Shown one piece after another: positions 1 through 11,003 of a DNA stretch of 64,000 bases; the stretch's first letter is position 1; every line of letters starts with the position of its first letter. A program made the position numbers and the translations under genes. This DNA is from Mangifera indica (Eukaryota; Streptophyta; Magnoliopsida; Sapindales; Anacardiaceae), in contig NW_025401103.1 in the NCBI RefSeq assembly GCF_011075055.1, positions 434,001 through 498,000 on the forward strand, read 5' to 3'. The notes below the pieces were generated by a model. That model was not told where the DNA came from. It was given only the letters and a program-made list of their open reading frames with translations, and did no database searches.

Positions 1-218
1 TGAAGCTAGTTTTAAATGTCTTGTTGATTGAGTTGTAGTTGACATTATATACCATTAGAAAACTTTTTGAATTTATTTTCCAATGATATATAATTTGCAT
101 GATTTGAAGGTCATTTGATTGGATAAAATTGAAGACAAATTGCTGTTATACCAAATAAATAGTAACTTCGATAATTGAGTTTGTGTGTTGTTGCATTGTC
201 TTGATGGAAATGCACCAA
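1..218 (+). repeat. TRG-family LTR, 3' end only (copy L1)
   Basis: Matches the last ~220 bases of the solo LTR at 9165-10169 and ends with the same GATGGAAATGCACCA terminus. The window begins inside the LTR, so its start is not visible. It abuts AT-rich DNA that is not TRG internal sequence, and no PBS follows it, so this is a solo LTR or a 3' LTR. Confidence 0.85.
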
Positions 219-328
219 AATTGTCCAAAACTAAAAACCCTAACCTAAAAAAGACCTAAAATCTTCATCCAATCGCTTAAAACTCAATACCAAAATGAAT
301 AAAACATGATAAAAAACAATAAACTAAC

Positions 329-340
329 CTCTTTTGCCAT
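329..340 (-). other. candidate first coding exon (Met-Ala-Lys-Glu) with splice donor
   Basis: On the minus strand ACAATGGCAAAAGAG is followed directly by GTTAGT: a good plant start context and donor site. A TATA box lies about 130 bases upstream. The downstream 'intron' would be interrupted by the TRG LTR at 1-218. The evidence is positional only, because four codons cannot identify a gene, and it could be chance in AT-rich DNA. Confidence 0.2.
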
Positions 341-472
341 TGTCGTTGTTGAAAAACTAGAAAAATTGTAAGAGAAAATCTGGACATGTTGCCACTCGAG
401 TTGGTTTCGTAGATTTTTTATTTTGCTCAATGAATTCTCGAGAAATGAAAATGGATAAGTTGTGAAGGAATG

Positions 473-480
473 TTTATATA
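473..480 (-). promoter_or_regulatory. candidate TATA box
   Basis: TATATAAA on the minus strand. It would place a transcription start near 445-450 and give a ~105-base leader before the ATG at 340. The sequence is a good plant TATA match, but such motifs are frequent in AT-rich DNA. Confidence 0.25.
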
Positions 481-2039
481 TGGGGGCATTTTTGTCTCAC
501 AATAATTGGGTATATTGGTTTTTCATTGATAGATTTGACACACAATATTTTTTGGTATTTAATTTAATTTCCTTTTTTCAAATAATAAAACTTAATTAGC
601 CTAGATAGTACTAAAATTAATCAATTGCTCTAAAAATCCCTACTTCGTAGTTAAATTTTCCTTTTTTATTTGGTTTTTTTAATCCTTTGTTAAAAATAAT
701 GTAATATTACTATAAAAATAAATAATCTATATGATTATTAAGTATAAATTATTATTTTATTTAATAAAATTTGATAGATATAAATAAGTTTTGTGTTTGG
801 TTAAATATAATAAAAAAAAGTACCAAGATATTATTTTGCTTATATGTGTCAAAACTTTTTAGGTATAATTATTCTAAAATATTTTTCATATTATTTGTTA
901 TATTAATTGAAAATATAAGTTTTTTTGTCCTTAAAAATATAATAAGCAATATAGAACTGTAACAAAATCAAGACTGATTTAGTAATATTTTAATACTTAA
1001 AGTAGATGTGGTAATTTAATTACTTTATGTATTACTTGTTATATTACTATTAATAATAAAAGATTACTAAAACATTTTATTATCTGATAAACCAAATAAT
1101 GTAGTATTAGTAATAAAAGATAGATTATTGGAATAATTTTTTATTACTTTGAACACAAGATAAGACTTTAATTTTTTTATCTTTTATGTTTGAGAATTTC
1201 ATTTTTCACCAATTCATTAAATCCATTTGCATAGATTATCACATGGAAGAGTAGAATAATCATTTTGCATGGACTAAGAAACACATTAAAAAATATTTAA
1301 ACTAATTGCAATGTTACCACATGGAAAAGTCATTGCATTGGTTCATGATATTCTTTCATGTAAATTATTTATTATCTCCTTTTTTTCTGCTTTTTTTGGC
1401 TTTTCCATAACGTAAGTCTTTTATCTCTTCTCCTCTCTACCCAAACCCACAAAAAACACAGCACCAAACCCCAATTCAACCTAAACCCACTTCTAATTCC
1501 GACAATTCATTGGTGCTATTGTTGTTTCATTGTTTGATTATGCAATTCTAAAATTCATAATTGCATTAGTTCATTTTTGTTTGATTATATAATTCTCAAT
1601 TTCAAAAAGTGACATGTCAATCCAAACCCATTTTTTTATTGGTTAATATTATAATTCTTAATTTATGTCCAATCATGGTAATTTTCTACTTTTTTGGTTG
1701 TTTCTCCTCTACGTCATCTTCAAGTCATCTTCATCAACATTTCAACAAATGTTAATGATGGTTTAGATATGTTTATTGGTTGACATCTCTTTTAATGGTA
1801 ACATTTAAGACTCATATGCATGCTTTAAGGGCGTTTTAGTCATTTCATTTGATGGTACGTGATTATGTATTAGAAAATGGCCAAGAGTGGGAACCTAAAA
1901 GTTGGCTTAATGAATAGTTATGCATAAAAGGTGCATGTTGGTTCATCAACTTGCCAATGGACGGAATCAGAGAAGTGCCACATCAAGCAACTTAGACAAA
2001 TGCATGACTATGCATCACTTGAGTGCACGGTCATGATAA

Positions 2040-3572
2040 TGTGATGGAAATCAAGGTAGCAATCTTGGAGGACGATAAAATAGCTTCAATGGTCCTTTGT
2101 GTATCAATGGTGGACCAATAACAAAGGCTAAAGCAAAGAGGATGAAAGCAGCGCTAATTGGACTAATCAAAGATATTTAGGTCGGGTGTCATGCTCAACA
2201 CAATTTGGATAGCTTGAAGGAGTCACAAAGGCTTAAAAAATAATTCAAGTCTAATAAGATCAAGATTAAGGGTAATTGGGCCAAAACACAAAAGGGATGC
2301 ATGCTTTAGGCCTAATTTGCCGTGGGTCATGTGATTAAAGGCAACACTTAATATCTCTATATGGTTGCTACGTTTTTAGGCCTTAAATTATGCTTAGTTC
2401 TATATATTTTAGTTCATACATGTTTTGGACTAAATAAAGCTTAATTTTAACTTAAGTCTATTTGTTTAATTTTAGGGTTCTACTAGGATTAGTTATGTCC
2501 TAGTTGGTTTAGGATTGTTTTTCCTATAACCCTAAACTAGATAACCACCTTTGATTATTGAATGAAATAAAACGTTTCTCTTTATTCTTTTACAAACTTT
2601 GCGATCTTATCAAGCTAACGTTTGTGGCGATCAAACTTAACTTATCTCTCATCTTCTCAATTTGTTCTTAAGAGTGACGTCTTATACCTTCAGTTTGTGA
2701 TTATCCATAATCATTAGGTCAAGGTTTTCTTGGTAAACTTGTTTTAATCTTTCTTGGGTTGTGATTCTAAATATTAACTGTGGGTGATGATGCGAACCCC
2801 ATATAACAATATGGCACCTATAGTCAATAATTACAATCATAACCCTAAGAAAGATGAAAACAAGTTTGTTGAGAAAACCTGGACCCAATGATTATGGATA
2901 ACCACGAACCAGGGTTATAAGACATCACTCCTAAGAATAAATTGAGAAGGTGGGAGATAAGTCAAGTTTAATCACCACAAGTATTAGCTTGTTAAGATTT
3001 CAAAGTTCGTAAAAGAATAAAGAGAAAAGTCTTTTTGCATTCAATAGTCAAAGGTTATATAGTTTAAGGTTACACACCACTTATATAGGAAAAACAATCC
3101 TAAACCTACTAAGATATGACTATTCCTAGCAAAACCCTAAAATCAAACAAATGAGCTTAAGTTAAATTAAGTTTTTTTTCTTAGCCCAAAACAAATATTA
3201 GTTGAAATTAATAAAAATAAGCATAATTAAACATAATTTAAGGCTTAAAAACATAGCCCCTATATGGAGATAATAAATATTACCTCCAATTGTATGACCC
3301 ATAACAAATTAGGCCCTTTTTTGCATTTTGGCCTAATTGCCCTTAATATTGATCTTTTTGGACTTGAATGATTTTTTTTAAGCCTTTATGACCCCTCCAA
3401 GCTATCCAAATCATGTTGCACATGACACTTGGCCCAAATATCTTTGATTAGTCCAATTAGTGTTCTTTCATCCTCTTAGTTTTAACCTTTGTCATTGGTC
3501 CACCATGGATACACAAAGGATCATTAGAGCTACCTTGTTGTCCTCTATGATTGCTTCCTTGATTTCCATCAT
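2040..3572. repeat. large inverted repeat of CRM-a LTR and polyprotein-end sequence
   Basis: The left arm (about 2040-2790) and right arm (about 2818-3572) are diverged reverse complements with a spacer of only some 25 bases. Each arm carries the C-terminal coding tail of a CRM-a polyprotein (for example GGACCAATAACAAAGGCTAA in the left arm and its counterpart near 3490) followed by LTR sequence, so two LTRs lie tail to tail. The right arm is the natural 3' end of the minus-strand CRM-a element that continues to 4824; the left arm is a second copy in opposite orientation. Transcription across it would give a long hairpin RNA. The short ORF at 2682-2888 sits in the centre and is not a gene. 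Confidence 0.8.
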
Positions 3573-4824
3573 TTGCCCTCTCCTTAAAATGATTTGTCCT
3601 CAAATCGTCACCTGCATTAAAAAGAGAAAGATCATATACATTAAACATAGCACTAACATTATACTCACTTGGAAGATCTAATTTATAAGCATCATCATTG
3701 ATTCTTGCGATCATTTGGAATAAACCATCTCCTTGCAATTGCAATTTAGATTTCCTTAGCCGTGGAAACCTTTCCTTGTGCATATGCACCTAAAACCTAA
3801 TCACCTGGTTCAACCACTTTGTTATGCCCTTTATTAGCTTGAGTTGTATATTGCTTAGTTTTTCTTTCTATGTGTTGTCTAACCTTCTCATGGAGCTGTC
3901 TAACAAATTCAACCTTCTTTCTCCCATCCATACTTGCTTGTTCCTTAAAAGGTAACAATATCAAATCTAATGGAGTCAATGGATTAAACTTGTAAACGAC
4001 CTCAAATGGAGAGAAATTTGTTATTGAATGTACACTCATAGTATAAGCAAACTCCACATTCGACAAACAATCCTTCTAACTCTTCAAGTTCTTTTGGATT
4101 ATAAAACGTAACAAGGTAGTTAATGTCCTAGTAACTACTTTCGTTTGCCCATCAGCTTGTGGATGACAAATAGTAGAAAATAAGAACTTAGTTCCCAACT
4201 TTCCCTACTAAGTTTTCTAAAAGTAGCTTAAGAACTTCACATCTCGATATGAAACTATTGTTCTTGGCATTACATGAAATTGCACAACCTCCTTGAAGAA
4301 TAATTAGTAATGTTTGTTTTATCATCAGTTTTGTGACATGGTATAAAATAAGCCATCTTTGAAAACCTACCAACCATAACAAACACAAAATCTCTGCCTT
4401 TTTTGGACCTAGGTAAACCTAATATAAAATTCATAAAAATATTAGTAGGTTGATTAGGGCGTATAGAAACCATGGGGTAAAACTTTGGACTTAGACTGCC
4501 TACATGTTATACACTTCTCACAAATTCGCTCAACATCTCTTTCCATGTGTGGCTAAAAAAAATGCTCATCTAGCATATCTAAAATCTTCCTAACACCAAA
4601 GTGTCCCATTAAACCATCTCCATATGCCTTTCTAACTAATAGCTCTCTTAAAATCTTGAGGGATACATAATCTATTTTCTCTAAACAAATACCCTTCATA
4701 CCTATAGAATCCAAAGGCACTGTTCTCATAAGCACTAAACACATTAGCAAAATTAGGATCACTAATATATAGATCTTTAATATGCTGAAAACCTAATAAT
4801 TTTGCATTCAAAGTAGATATGAAT
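3457..4824 (-). pseudogene. CRM-a integrase and polyprotein C-terminus (broken)
   Basis: Minus-strand pol remnant of a CRM-type Ty3/gypsy element. Read 5' to 3' on the minus strand it contains the end of RNase H, the integrase zinc-binding region ([10 protein letters not shown] near 4600), the catalytic core (MVGRFSKMAYFIPCHKTDD near 4340), the end of the core (SNVEFAYTMSVHS near 4060) and the C-terminal region (RINDDAYKLDLPSEYNVSA near 3680). At least four stops or frame changes separate these pieces, so it is dead. The RNase H end is cut at 4824 by Tekay-1; the same reading resumes at 13417, which identifies this as the host of that insertion. The frame continues into the right arm of the inverted repeat. 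Confidence 0.8.
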
Positions 4825-5979
4825 TGTAACACCCACAAGTACGTCTTAAAGATAAAATAGTCCTTTTGTGTGAGTTTATGCTTAAGTCAATGTGATTTGA
4901 AAGTCAGAGTATAAACTTTTGGTGACACATGATTGTGTATGGAAAGGTTATGGTCAGTGTCATTGCCATGTCAGCTAGATAAAATGGTTCCGCATAAATT
5001 TCAAATTTAAGTGACACACAATCATGTGCCCATGACATACGCCCATGTGGGTTGTACATAGAATCAATTTTATTTATGGTGTGATGACTACGTCTTAGAG
5101 ATTTTTACCCCTAAGCAAACACACACACTTTTGAGAGAGGGAGATAGAGTTTTCAAGCCTGATCATCTAGCTTTTGTGTAGTAGCTTTGACAGTTCAATT
5201 TCAACAATTTTTGTAATAATATATATGTATTGATTTGAGGATTTTAATATGGGATCCAAGTATGTCACCTTGAATAAGTATAGTTGAGATGATTATTATC
5301 TATGGTGATTGTGTGTGTGTTGTGTGTGTGTATATATATATATTTTCTAATTTCTTTTTCAAGTATGAGCATAAGTTATCTTAGTGTTCTAATGACTATT
5401 GGATGTCCTTGACTGGTTAGTAGTTAATTAAGACAAGTGAACTTCCCGTGTATAGCTTGAGCACGATCATTTGTGGGGGAGCAATAACCTAAACACCTAT
5501 ATGAATTGGTGCGACTGAGATGAGTTTAAAAAGGAAAGTAAAAATAAATATCAGAAAAGGCACACGCTCATGTGTAAAGGAAAACTAAGACATGAGGAAA
5601 TGCTAGAAAGAGTAAGTCATGATTATCGAAATAAAGAGACACACTACCATGTGTCCATGGAAACACATCTGTGTGTAGAACAAAATAAATAGAAGAGAAA
5701 GAGAATTAGGTTAAGAGTTTTTGGTCGATTTGAGCAACATTACTGAGATTTTTGGTACATAGTAGTACCCTAAGTGTGAAAAAGTTAAGTTACATCTTTT
5801 GAAGGCTTCTGGTTTACTTTGACAAGGGTATTTCAATACTTTTACAAGTTTTAATGAATGAAGTTTTTTTAAGCTATTTCATGAATTTATTACTTATTTT
5901 AAATTAAACGTATGCTCAAAATAGTCAATTTGGTGACGTCTTTCCTTTGGAGGGTAGTGCTTCTAGAGCAAGTATTATA
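4825..5979 (+). repeat. 5' LTR of Tekay-1
   Basis: Begins TGTAACACCC, typical of Tekay/Del LTRs, and ends ...TATTATA (a TA end, where CA is usual). It is 1155 bases long and is followed after two bases by the PBS. Its last ~190 bases match 13215-13411. A TG/TA microsatellite lies at 5311-5342. Confidence 0.75.
5311..5342. repeat. (TG)n(TA)n microsatellite
   Basis: Alternating TG followed by TA dinucleotides within the Tekay-1 5' LTR. Confidence 0.85.
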
Positions 5980-5982
5980 AGT

Positions 5983-5994
5983 TGGTATTAAAGA
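5983..5994 (+). other. primer-binding site of Tekay-1 (decayed)
   Basis: TGGTATTAAAGA lies three bases after the LTR end and resembles TGGTATCAGAGC, the complement of the plant initiator-Met tRNA 3' end. Several mismatches fit an old copy. Confidence 0.55.
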
Positions 5995-6166
5995 ATGGTT
6001 TTGGTATAGAAAAGATGTTTTAAAGTATCAGTGCAGCCAAATTAAACAGGAATATAAGTATCTCGCGCCATGTTGACCACACTCGTAGCCCATCATTGTA
6101 AGTTTAGTTTTATTTATACATACTAAGTTTTCTAGAGACTCATAGTTATAGGTTTTTAAGGAAAAA

Positions 6167-7560
6167 ATGAGAAGAACAAGAGCTAACACCAGGAAAACCT
6201 AGACGGAGAACCCACAAAAGAGCTAAAGTGAAGTGGCAGTACCCCTAGTCCCTTAAACAGGTATAAATGCTCAGAATGTCAAGGACATATTCAATGAGAT
6301 GTTTAAGGACTATGTAGGTGCTCCAACTCTAGGTAATAAGTCATCACAACTACCATTGACATAGGTACAAGGCTGAGTAAAATTGTCCTCAACACCAACA
6401 ATAGTACTAATAACAACACTAGTTAAGATTCAGCTACACCCTATCTTTAATCTACCCAATATACACTAGCCTCATAAATTTGATGGTGTTAAGGATCCAA
6501 TAACAACTAAGAATTGGCTAGAGTTAGTAGAGAGTGTTATGGCCCTGTTTGACATGACATACTAGGAGAGAGTCATTTATGCCACTTCTTCAAATCGAGT
6601 GCAAGAACATGGTGAAACCTAGTCAAGGAGACAACTAAAACCTCTGAGATGTCTTGGATAGAGTTCAAGAAGAGATTTGAGGTTGAGTATAGAAGGGTAG
6701 ATATGACATGCATTAGAACTCAGGAGTTACTCACCTTGACGTAGGGTACAGACTACGTGAAGAAGTATTCTACTATGTTTAATCACCTAGCAAGATATGC
6801 CCTTAAGTTAGGGCTAGATTCAAACTGAGCTCATTCAAGGCCCAAACAAGCTAACCCCGAACAAGCTCGAGCTTGCAACTTCAAGCTCAAGTTGTTCGTC
6901 AAGCTTACAAGCTAAAAATTTTGATACAAAAAAATGTCGTTTTGACCAATATGTATTAAAATGACATTATTTTAATAATGAGTTAGTTAAAACTTGAGCT
7001 CGAATTGAGCTTCAACTGAGCTTGAACTCAAAATGAGCTAAACTTGAGCTTATTTGTAGCGATCTGAATAAGCCTGAGACTTGAATCCAACTTTACCTTA
7101 ATTAACTAATACAAAGATTTGGTTGATTGAGAAATTTATGTATGGGCTCATTCCAACTATAGCTTGAGATGTTATGACAAGTACATAGTCGCCCCAAACT
7201 TACAATAAGGCATTGAGATGGGCTTTGAGGTTGAGGCATTTATTAAAAAGATGTATGGTTAGACCCCGACTTAGTCAGTTCCAATGCCAACACTAATACT
7301 AGAACCATAATTAGGCAGTAGTAGTGCCCCAATTCAGATAGGTCCCCTATCAGAAAAAGAAGACTAGAGGCCATTCTAGTTTAAAGGAAATAAAAAAGGT
7401 TGGAAGAGTAATAAAAAGTAAAAAGGGCCTGAGATTCTAACTTGTTAGAGATGCAAAAGACATTATAAAGGAGAGTGCCCAATAGGGCAAATAGTCTGCT
7501 ATAGGTGTCGTCAGCTAGGATACATAGCTGGATCCTATCCTAGGGCTCTAACTGCTAGAG
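6167..7560 (+). pseudogene. Tekay-1 gag remnant
   Basis: A gag reading starts at ATG 6167 (MRRTRANTRKT then a stop) and continues in shifting frames through the capsid region, including KEFKKRFEVEYRR-like and YVKKYSTMFNHLARYALKL stretches. After the MITE the reading resumes as EKFMYGLIPTIA. A basic linker and a CCHC-like knuckle (CYRCRQLGYIAG, last Cys lost) lie near 7440-7550. There are many stops, so it is non-functional. Family knowledge gives the role: Gag assembles the particle and binds the genomic RNA. Confidence 0.7.
6811..7097. mobile_element. Tourist-like MITE inserted in Tekay-1 gag
   Basis: A 287-base block flanked by TTA (6808-6810) and TTA (7098-7100). Its ends are imperfect inverted repeats (GGGCTAGATTCAA against the complement of TTGAATCCAACTTTACC), and it has the GAGCTCGAGCTTG-type repeats common in plant MITEs. 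Removing it with one TTA restores the gag reading from ARYALKL to EKFMYGLIPTIA, apart from one frameshift in the host. The three-base TTA duplication fits the PIF/Harbinger (Tourist) class. It has no coding capacity. Confidence 0.7.
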
Positions 7561-7990
7561 TATACACTATCACCCAAGGGCTAGTTAAGGTCTATCTAGT
7601 AGCTATTACTGATAAGATCTCTTACATTGGTACTTCTATTTACATATCAATTCATTATGGAGATATGTATTATTTTGTAGCCAAGAGTCTAGTAGAAAGA
7701 TTAGGAGTACAACTGGTCAAGGTGACCTAGAGAATTATAATAAAGTTACCTAATGGTGTATCAATAGTAAATGATGATAAGTTAATAGTAGACAATTTCT
7801 TATGGATTTGATAGTGTTTCAGATGCTAGATTTTGACATGATACTAGGGATGGACTTTCTATAGAGAAATGGAGCTAGGATTAACTACTGGCATATGAAA
7901 GTCTAGTTTAGCTTTGAGAAATAAGATCAGTTCAAGTTTGATGAAGGGTATATCAAGAGCATGATGATCAACACAGTAAAAGCAAGAAAG
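7561..7990 (+). pseudogene. Tekay-1 protease remnant
   Basis: Between the gag knuckle and RT, readings such as VAKSLVERLGVQLVKV, followed after stops by a shifted ILGMDFL-like segment near 7850, align in order with the protease of Tekay-2 (17948-18340). The catalytic Asp-Ser/Thr-Gly triad is not recognisable. It is dead. Confidence 0.5.
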
Positions 7991-8219
7991 ATGTTGAGTA
8001 AGTGGCATTGATCAACACATGTTTCTTAGCTCATATAGTAAGGTAGAGTCAGGCTCAAATATATAAGAGTTGCCAATTGTTTGAGAGTTTCTAGATGTGT
8101 TCCCAATAAAGTTATCAGGATTAACTCTTTAAAAAGATAGAGTTTAATATTAAACTGACGTTGGGCACAACACCTGTCTCTAGGTCATCTTACATAATAA
8201 CCCTAATCGAGTTACAAGA

Positions 8220-9164
8220 ATTAAAGAAGTAGCTTTAAGTGTTATTAGAGAGTGGTTTTATCAAACCGAGTCATTCTCCTCAGAGAGCTTCCATCTTGTT
8301 TGTCAAGAAGAAAGATGGATTCATGAGGATGTGTATAAACTACAAAGAGCTGAGTAAGGTAACAGTGAAGAATAAGTACCTGTTGCCTAGAACAAATGAT
8401 CTATTTGACCAACTGAGAGGATCAGTTGTGTTCTCTAAAATTGATCTAAGGTTAGGGTACTATCAAGTAAAGGTGGTTGACTTGGATATACGTAACACAA
8501 TTTTTCAAACAAGGTATGGCTATTTTGAGCTTATAGTGATATTGTTTGGACTAACTAAAGATCCTATGGCATTTATGGATTTGATTAATAGGGAATTCCA
8601 TGAATGCCTTAACAAGTTTATAGTGGTCTTTATCAATGACATTTTGGTGTACTCTAAGAGTCATGAGGACCATTAACAACATTTGAGACTTACTTTACAG
8701 AAGTTGAGGGAAAAACAACTATATGCAAAGTTCTCAAAGTGTGAATTTTAGCTCAATAGAGTGACCTTATTGAGGCATGTGGTTTCAACATAAGGTATAT
8801 CAATGGACCCAAGTAAAATTGAGGTAGTTTTAAATTGGCAAATTTCGAAGACAATAAGGAGGTCTATGGTTTTTTAGGTTTGGCTAGATACTACAAAAGG
8901 TTTGTTAAGGGTTTGTCAAGCTAGCATGACCTCTTATAGCTCTCACTAAGAAAGGAACTCAGTTTCGGTGGTCAAATTCATATGAGAAGAGCTTTCAAGA
9001 GTTGAAAAAAAGATTGACTTTTGCTCTGGTATTGACCTTACTAGAGAAAGGTAAGATCTATACACTGATTTATCTCATAATGGTTTGAAAGCAGTGTTAA
9101 TGCAGTAAGGTAAGGTTATAGCATATGCCTCAAGATAGTTAAAAGATTTTAAGACAGATACCCC
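8220..9164 (+). pseudogene. Tekay-1 reverse transcriptase and start of RNase H (broken)
   Basis: RT is open from 8239 to 8676: [53 protein letters not shown] and [14 protein letters not shown]. The active site normally reads F/Y-x-D-D; here it is Phe-Ile-Asn-Asp (8629-8640), so the first catalytic Asp is replaced by Asn. After a stop at 8674, the thumb and connection follow in broken frames (QKLREKQLYAKFSKCEF, then LGLARYYKRFVKGLSS), and then the start of RNase H up to LKDFKTDTP, where the TRG LTR is inserted. The reading resumes after the LTR as THDLELAVVVFTLYIWN. Stops and the altered active site make it inactive. Confidence 0.8.
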
Positions 9165-10169
9165 TGATGCATACATGGGTCCTTCTCCATTTTTGAGCTC
9201 CATATCTTCCTCAAGTCACCATGCCACCCAAAAAGCTAAGATGAATGAATTTCTAGCAACATACAAGCCCAAAGATGCAATACCTCCTTAATTTTGGTCT
9301 AAATCCACTTTTGGGTATAACCTCCTTAAGTGGACTTAAGACCCACTTATATAATTGCTCTAATTGGTCCAAAAATGAAACTTTTGAAGTCCATCAATGG
9401 CCCAAATGTCCAAGCATCATTTTGAGAAGCCCAAATAGCCCAAAATTGGGTTTTAGTTACATTAGAACTAAGTTAGAATTTAGTTGTTTTAGTTAGGAAA
9501 CATAATTCCTAAAGTTAAGGAAAAAGCAAATCACTTTTGTCTTTAGTTAATTACTATGTATGGGCTAGGTTTAAAATGCATGACTTAGCTTAATTCAAGG
9601 GATTTTTGTATAATACAATCAATAGATTTTGTATTGGAAAGTCTATTTTGCCACCACTTTTTCCCTATATAAAAAAGGTGGTCATACCTTGTAAAAGGGT
9701 TGGTTAGCATTTTGAATGAAAATTTGAAGAAAAGCTTTGTTGGCTTTTATCTTATTTCCTTTGTCCAATCATTCTTGATGGAAGATTGGTGGTGGAAGAC
9801 CCCAAGATTGGTGGAACTTTCCTTTATGCCTGGGCTACATTTTATGTTTTCCTTGAAATCCAAAGTGTGAAGACTTGAATGTGTGTTGTTTGTCTCGGAT
9901 TACTGTTCACAGTATGTGTTTTTGCAATTTCCAATTTTTGCCAACAAATTTTGAAGCTAGTTTTGAATGCCTTTTTGATTGCATTGTGATTGACATTATA
10001 TACCATTAGAAAGCTCTTTGAATGCTTTTTCCAATGATATATAATTTGCAAGATTTGGCGGTCATTTGATTGGATAAAATTGAGAGACAAATTGCTATTG
10101 TGCCAAATAAATAGTAATTTCCAAAATTGAGTTTGTGTGTTGTTGCATTATCTTGATGGAAATGCACCA
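9165..10169 (+). mobile_element. solo TRG LTR (copy L2), target duplication ACCCC
   Basis: A complete 1005-base LTR, starting TGATGCATACATGGGTCC and ending GGAAATGCACCA, flanked by ACCCC at 9160-9164 and again at 10170-10174. It interrupts Tekay-1 RNase H between DFKTDTP and THDLELAV, which join perfectly when it is removed. No PBS or internal sequence is present, so it is a solo LTR left by LTR-LTR recombination. Its first ~125 bases are open in the frame that continues the TRG polyprotein (DAYMGPSPFLSS...KPKDAIPP, stop at about 9288-9290). A TATA box lies at 9666. Confidence 0.92.
9666..9674 (+). promoter_or_regulatory. TATA box of TRG LTR
   Basis: TATATAAAA in the middle of the LTR, at the place expected for the U3 promoter. 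The same block is present on the opposite strand in other TRG LTRs (for example TTTATATAGGG near 32307). Confidence 0.5.
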
Positions 10170-10985
10170 ACCCCACTCATGATTTAGAGTTAGCAGTTGT
10201 AGTGTTCACTCTATATATTTGGAATTAAGGTAGATTTTGTGTTTTATCGATGTTAGAGTTAAGGAAAAGTATTATTGCAAAGGCTCACAGTTATCTTTAC
10301 ACAACCCATCCTAAGGGTGTAAAAATATATTAAGATTTGAGGAAGAGTTTTTAGTAGTTCGACATGAAGAAAAATGTGGATGAGTATATTGCTAAGTGTC
10401 TTACTTGCCAACAGATTAAGGTTGAACACTAGAGATCGCCAAAATTGTTTTAATATTTAAGTGTACCTGAGTGAAAGTGGGAGCATGTTTCTATAGACTT
10501 TATTGTTAGGCTCCCAAGAGTTCTGAGTGGATATAATGCTCTTTGGGTGACAGTTGACAGATTGACCAAGACAACACATTTTTTGTCTATTAAGGATATA
10601 ACTTTTATAGATTAGTTGAAGAAGTTGTATGCTTGAGAGATCGTTAGATTGCACGGTGTGCCTAAGATAATAATATTAGATAGAGATATGAGGTTTGTGT
10701 TAGCTTTTTAGAGGAGGTTGCATAGATTATTCACCACTAATTCGACATTTAGTATAACTTATCACCCACAGCCATATAGTCAGAATGAAAGGACCAACCA
10801 AGTGTTAGAGATTCTATTAAGAATTTGTTGTTTAGACCATAGGGTAAATTAGGATGAAATGTTTCCCTTAGTGGAGTTTACCTATAATAATAGTTATCAG
10901 ACACTGATTCAGATGATGCCCTATGAGGCACTTTATGGTAGGAGGTGTTATTCTCCTCTACACCAGAGGTGAAAAGGATGTCTTG
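10170..10985 (+). pseudogene. Tekay-1 RNase H fragment and integrase remnant
   Basis: The RNase H reading resumes as THDLELAVVVFTLYIWN, then a deletion jumps to the integrase. Recognisable parts are the zinc-binding end (KNVDEYIAKCLTCQQIKVEH, with CxxC), the core start (KWEHVSIDFIVRLP), the middle (RLTKTTHFLSIKD), LDRDMRFV around the second Asp, and SQNERTNQVLEI with the core Glu, followed by FPLVEFTYNNSYQ and APYEALYGRR-like sequence. About ten stops interrupt it. The C-terminal GPF/Y region and any chromodomain are gone, because a copia LTR begins at 11004. Confidence 0.75.
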
Positions 10986-11003
10986 ATTCAGTCTCTTGTA
11001 CAG

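Larger units (their letters stand above)
219..2039. other. AT-rich DNA without a recognisable gene
   Basis: Very AT-rich, with no convincing long coding frame. The only open frame of note (771-962, plus) is low-complexity Ile/Phe/Lys-rich and is probably chance. A pyrimidine-rich, CA-rich stretch at about 1380-1500 resembles a plant 5' untranslated region but leads into no ORF. The left end (329-480) may hold a promoter and a tiny first exon on the minus strand, listed separately. Confidence 0.6.

Noticed and set aside
234..249. Telomere-like repeat (CCCTAA)
   Set aside because: Only about two imperfect units, within ordinary AT-rich sequence.
771..962. 63-codon plus-strand ORF
   Set aside because: Low-complexity Ile/Phe/Lys composition in very AT-rich DNA and no recognisable motif.
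2682..2888. 68-codon minus-strand ORF
   Set aside because: It lies across the centre of the inverted repeat; its length follows from the palindrome and it matches no part of gag-pol.
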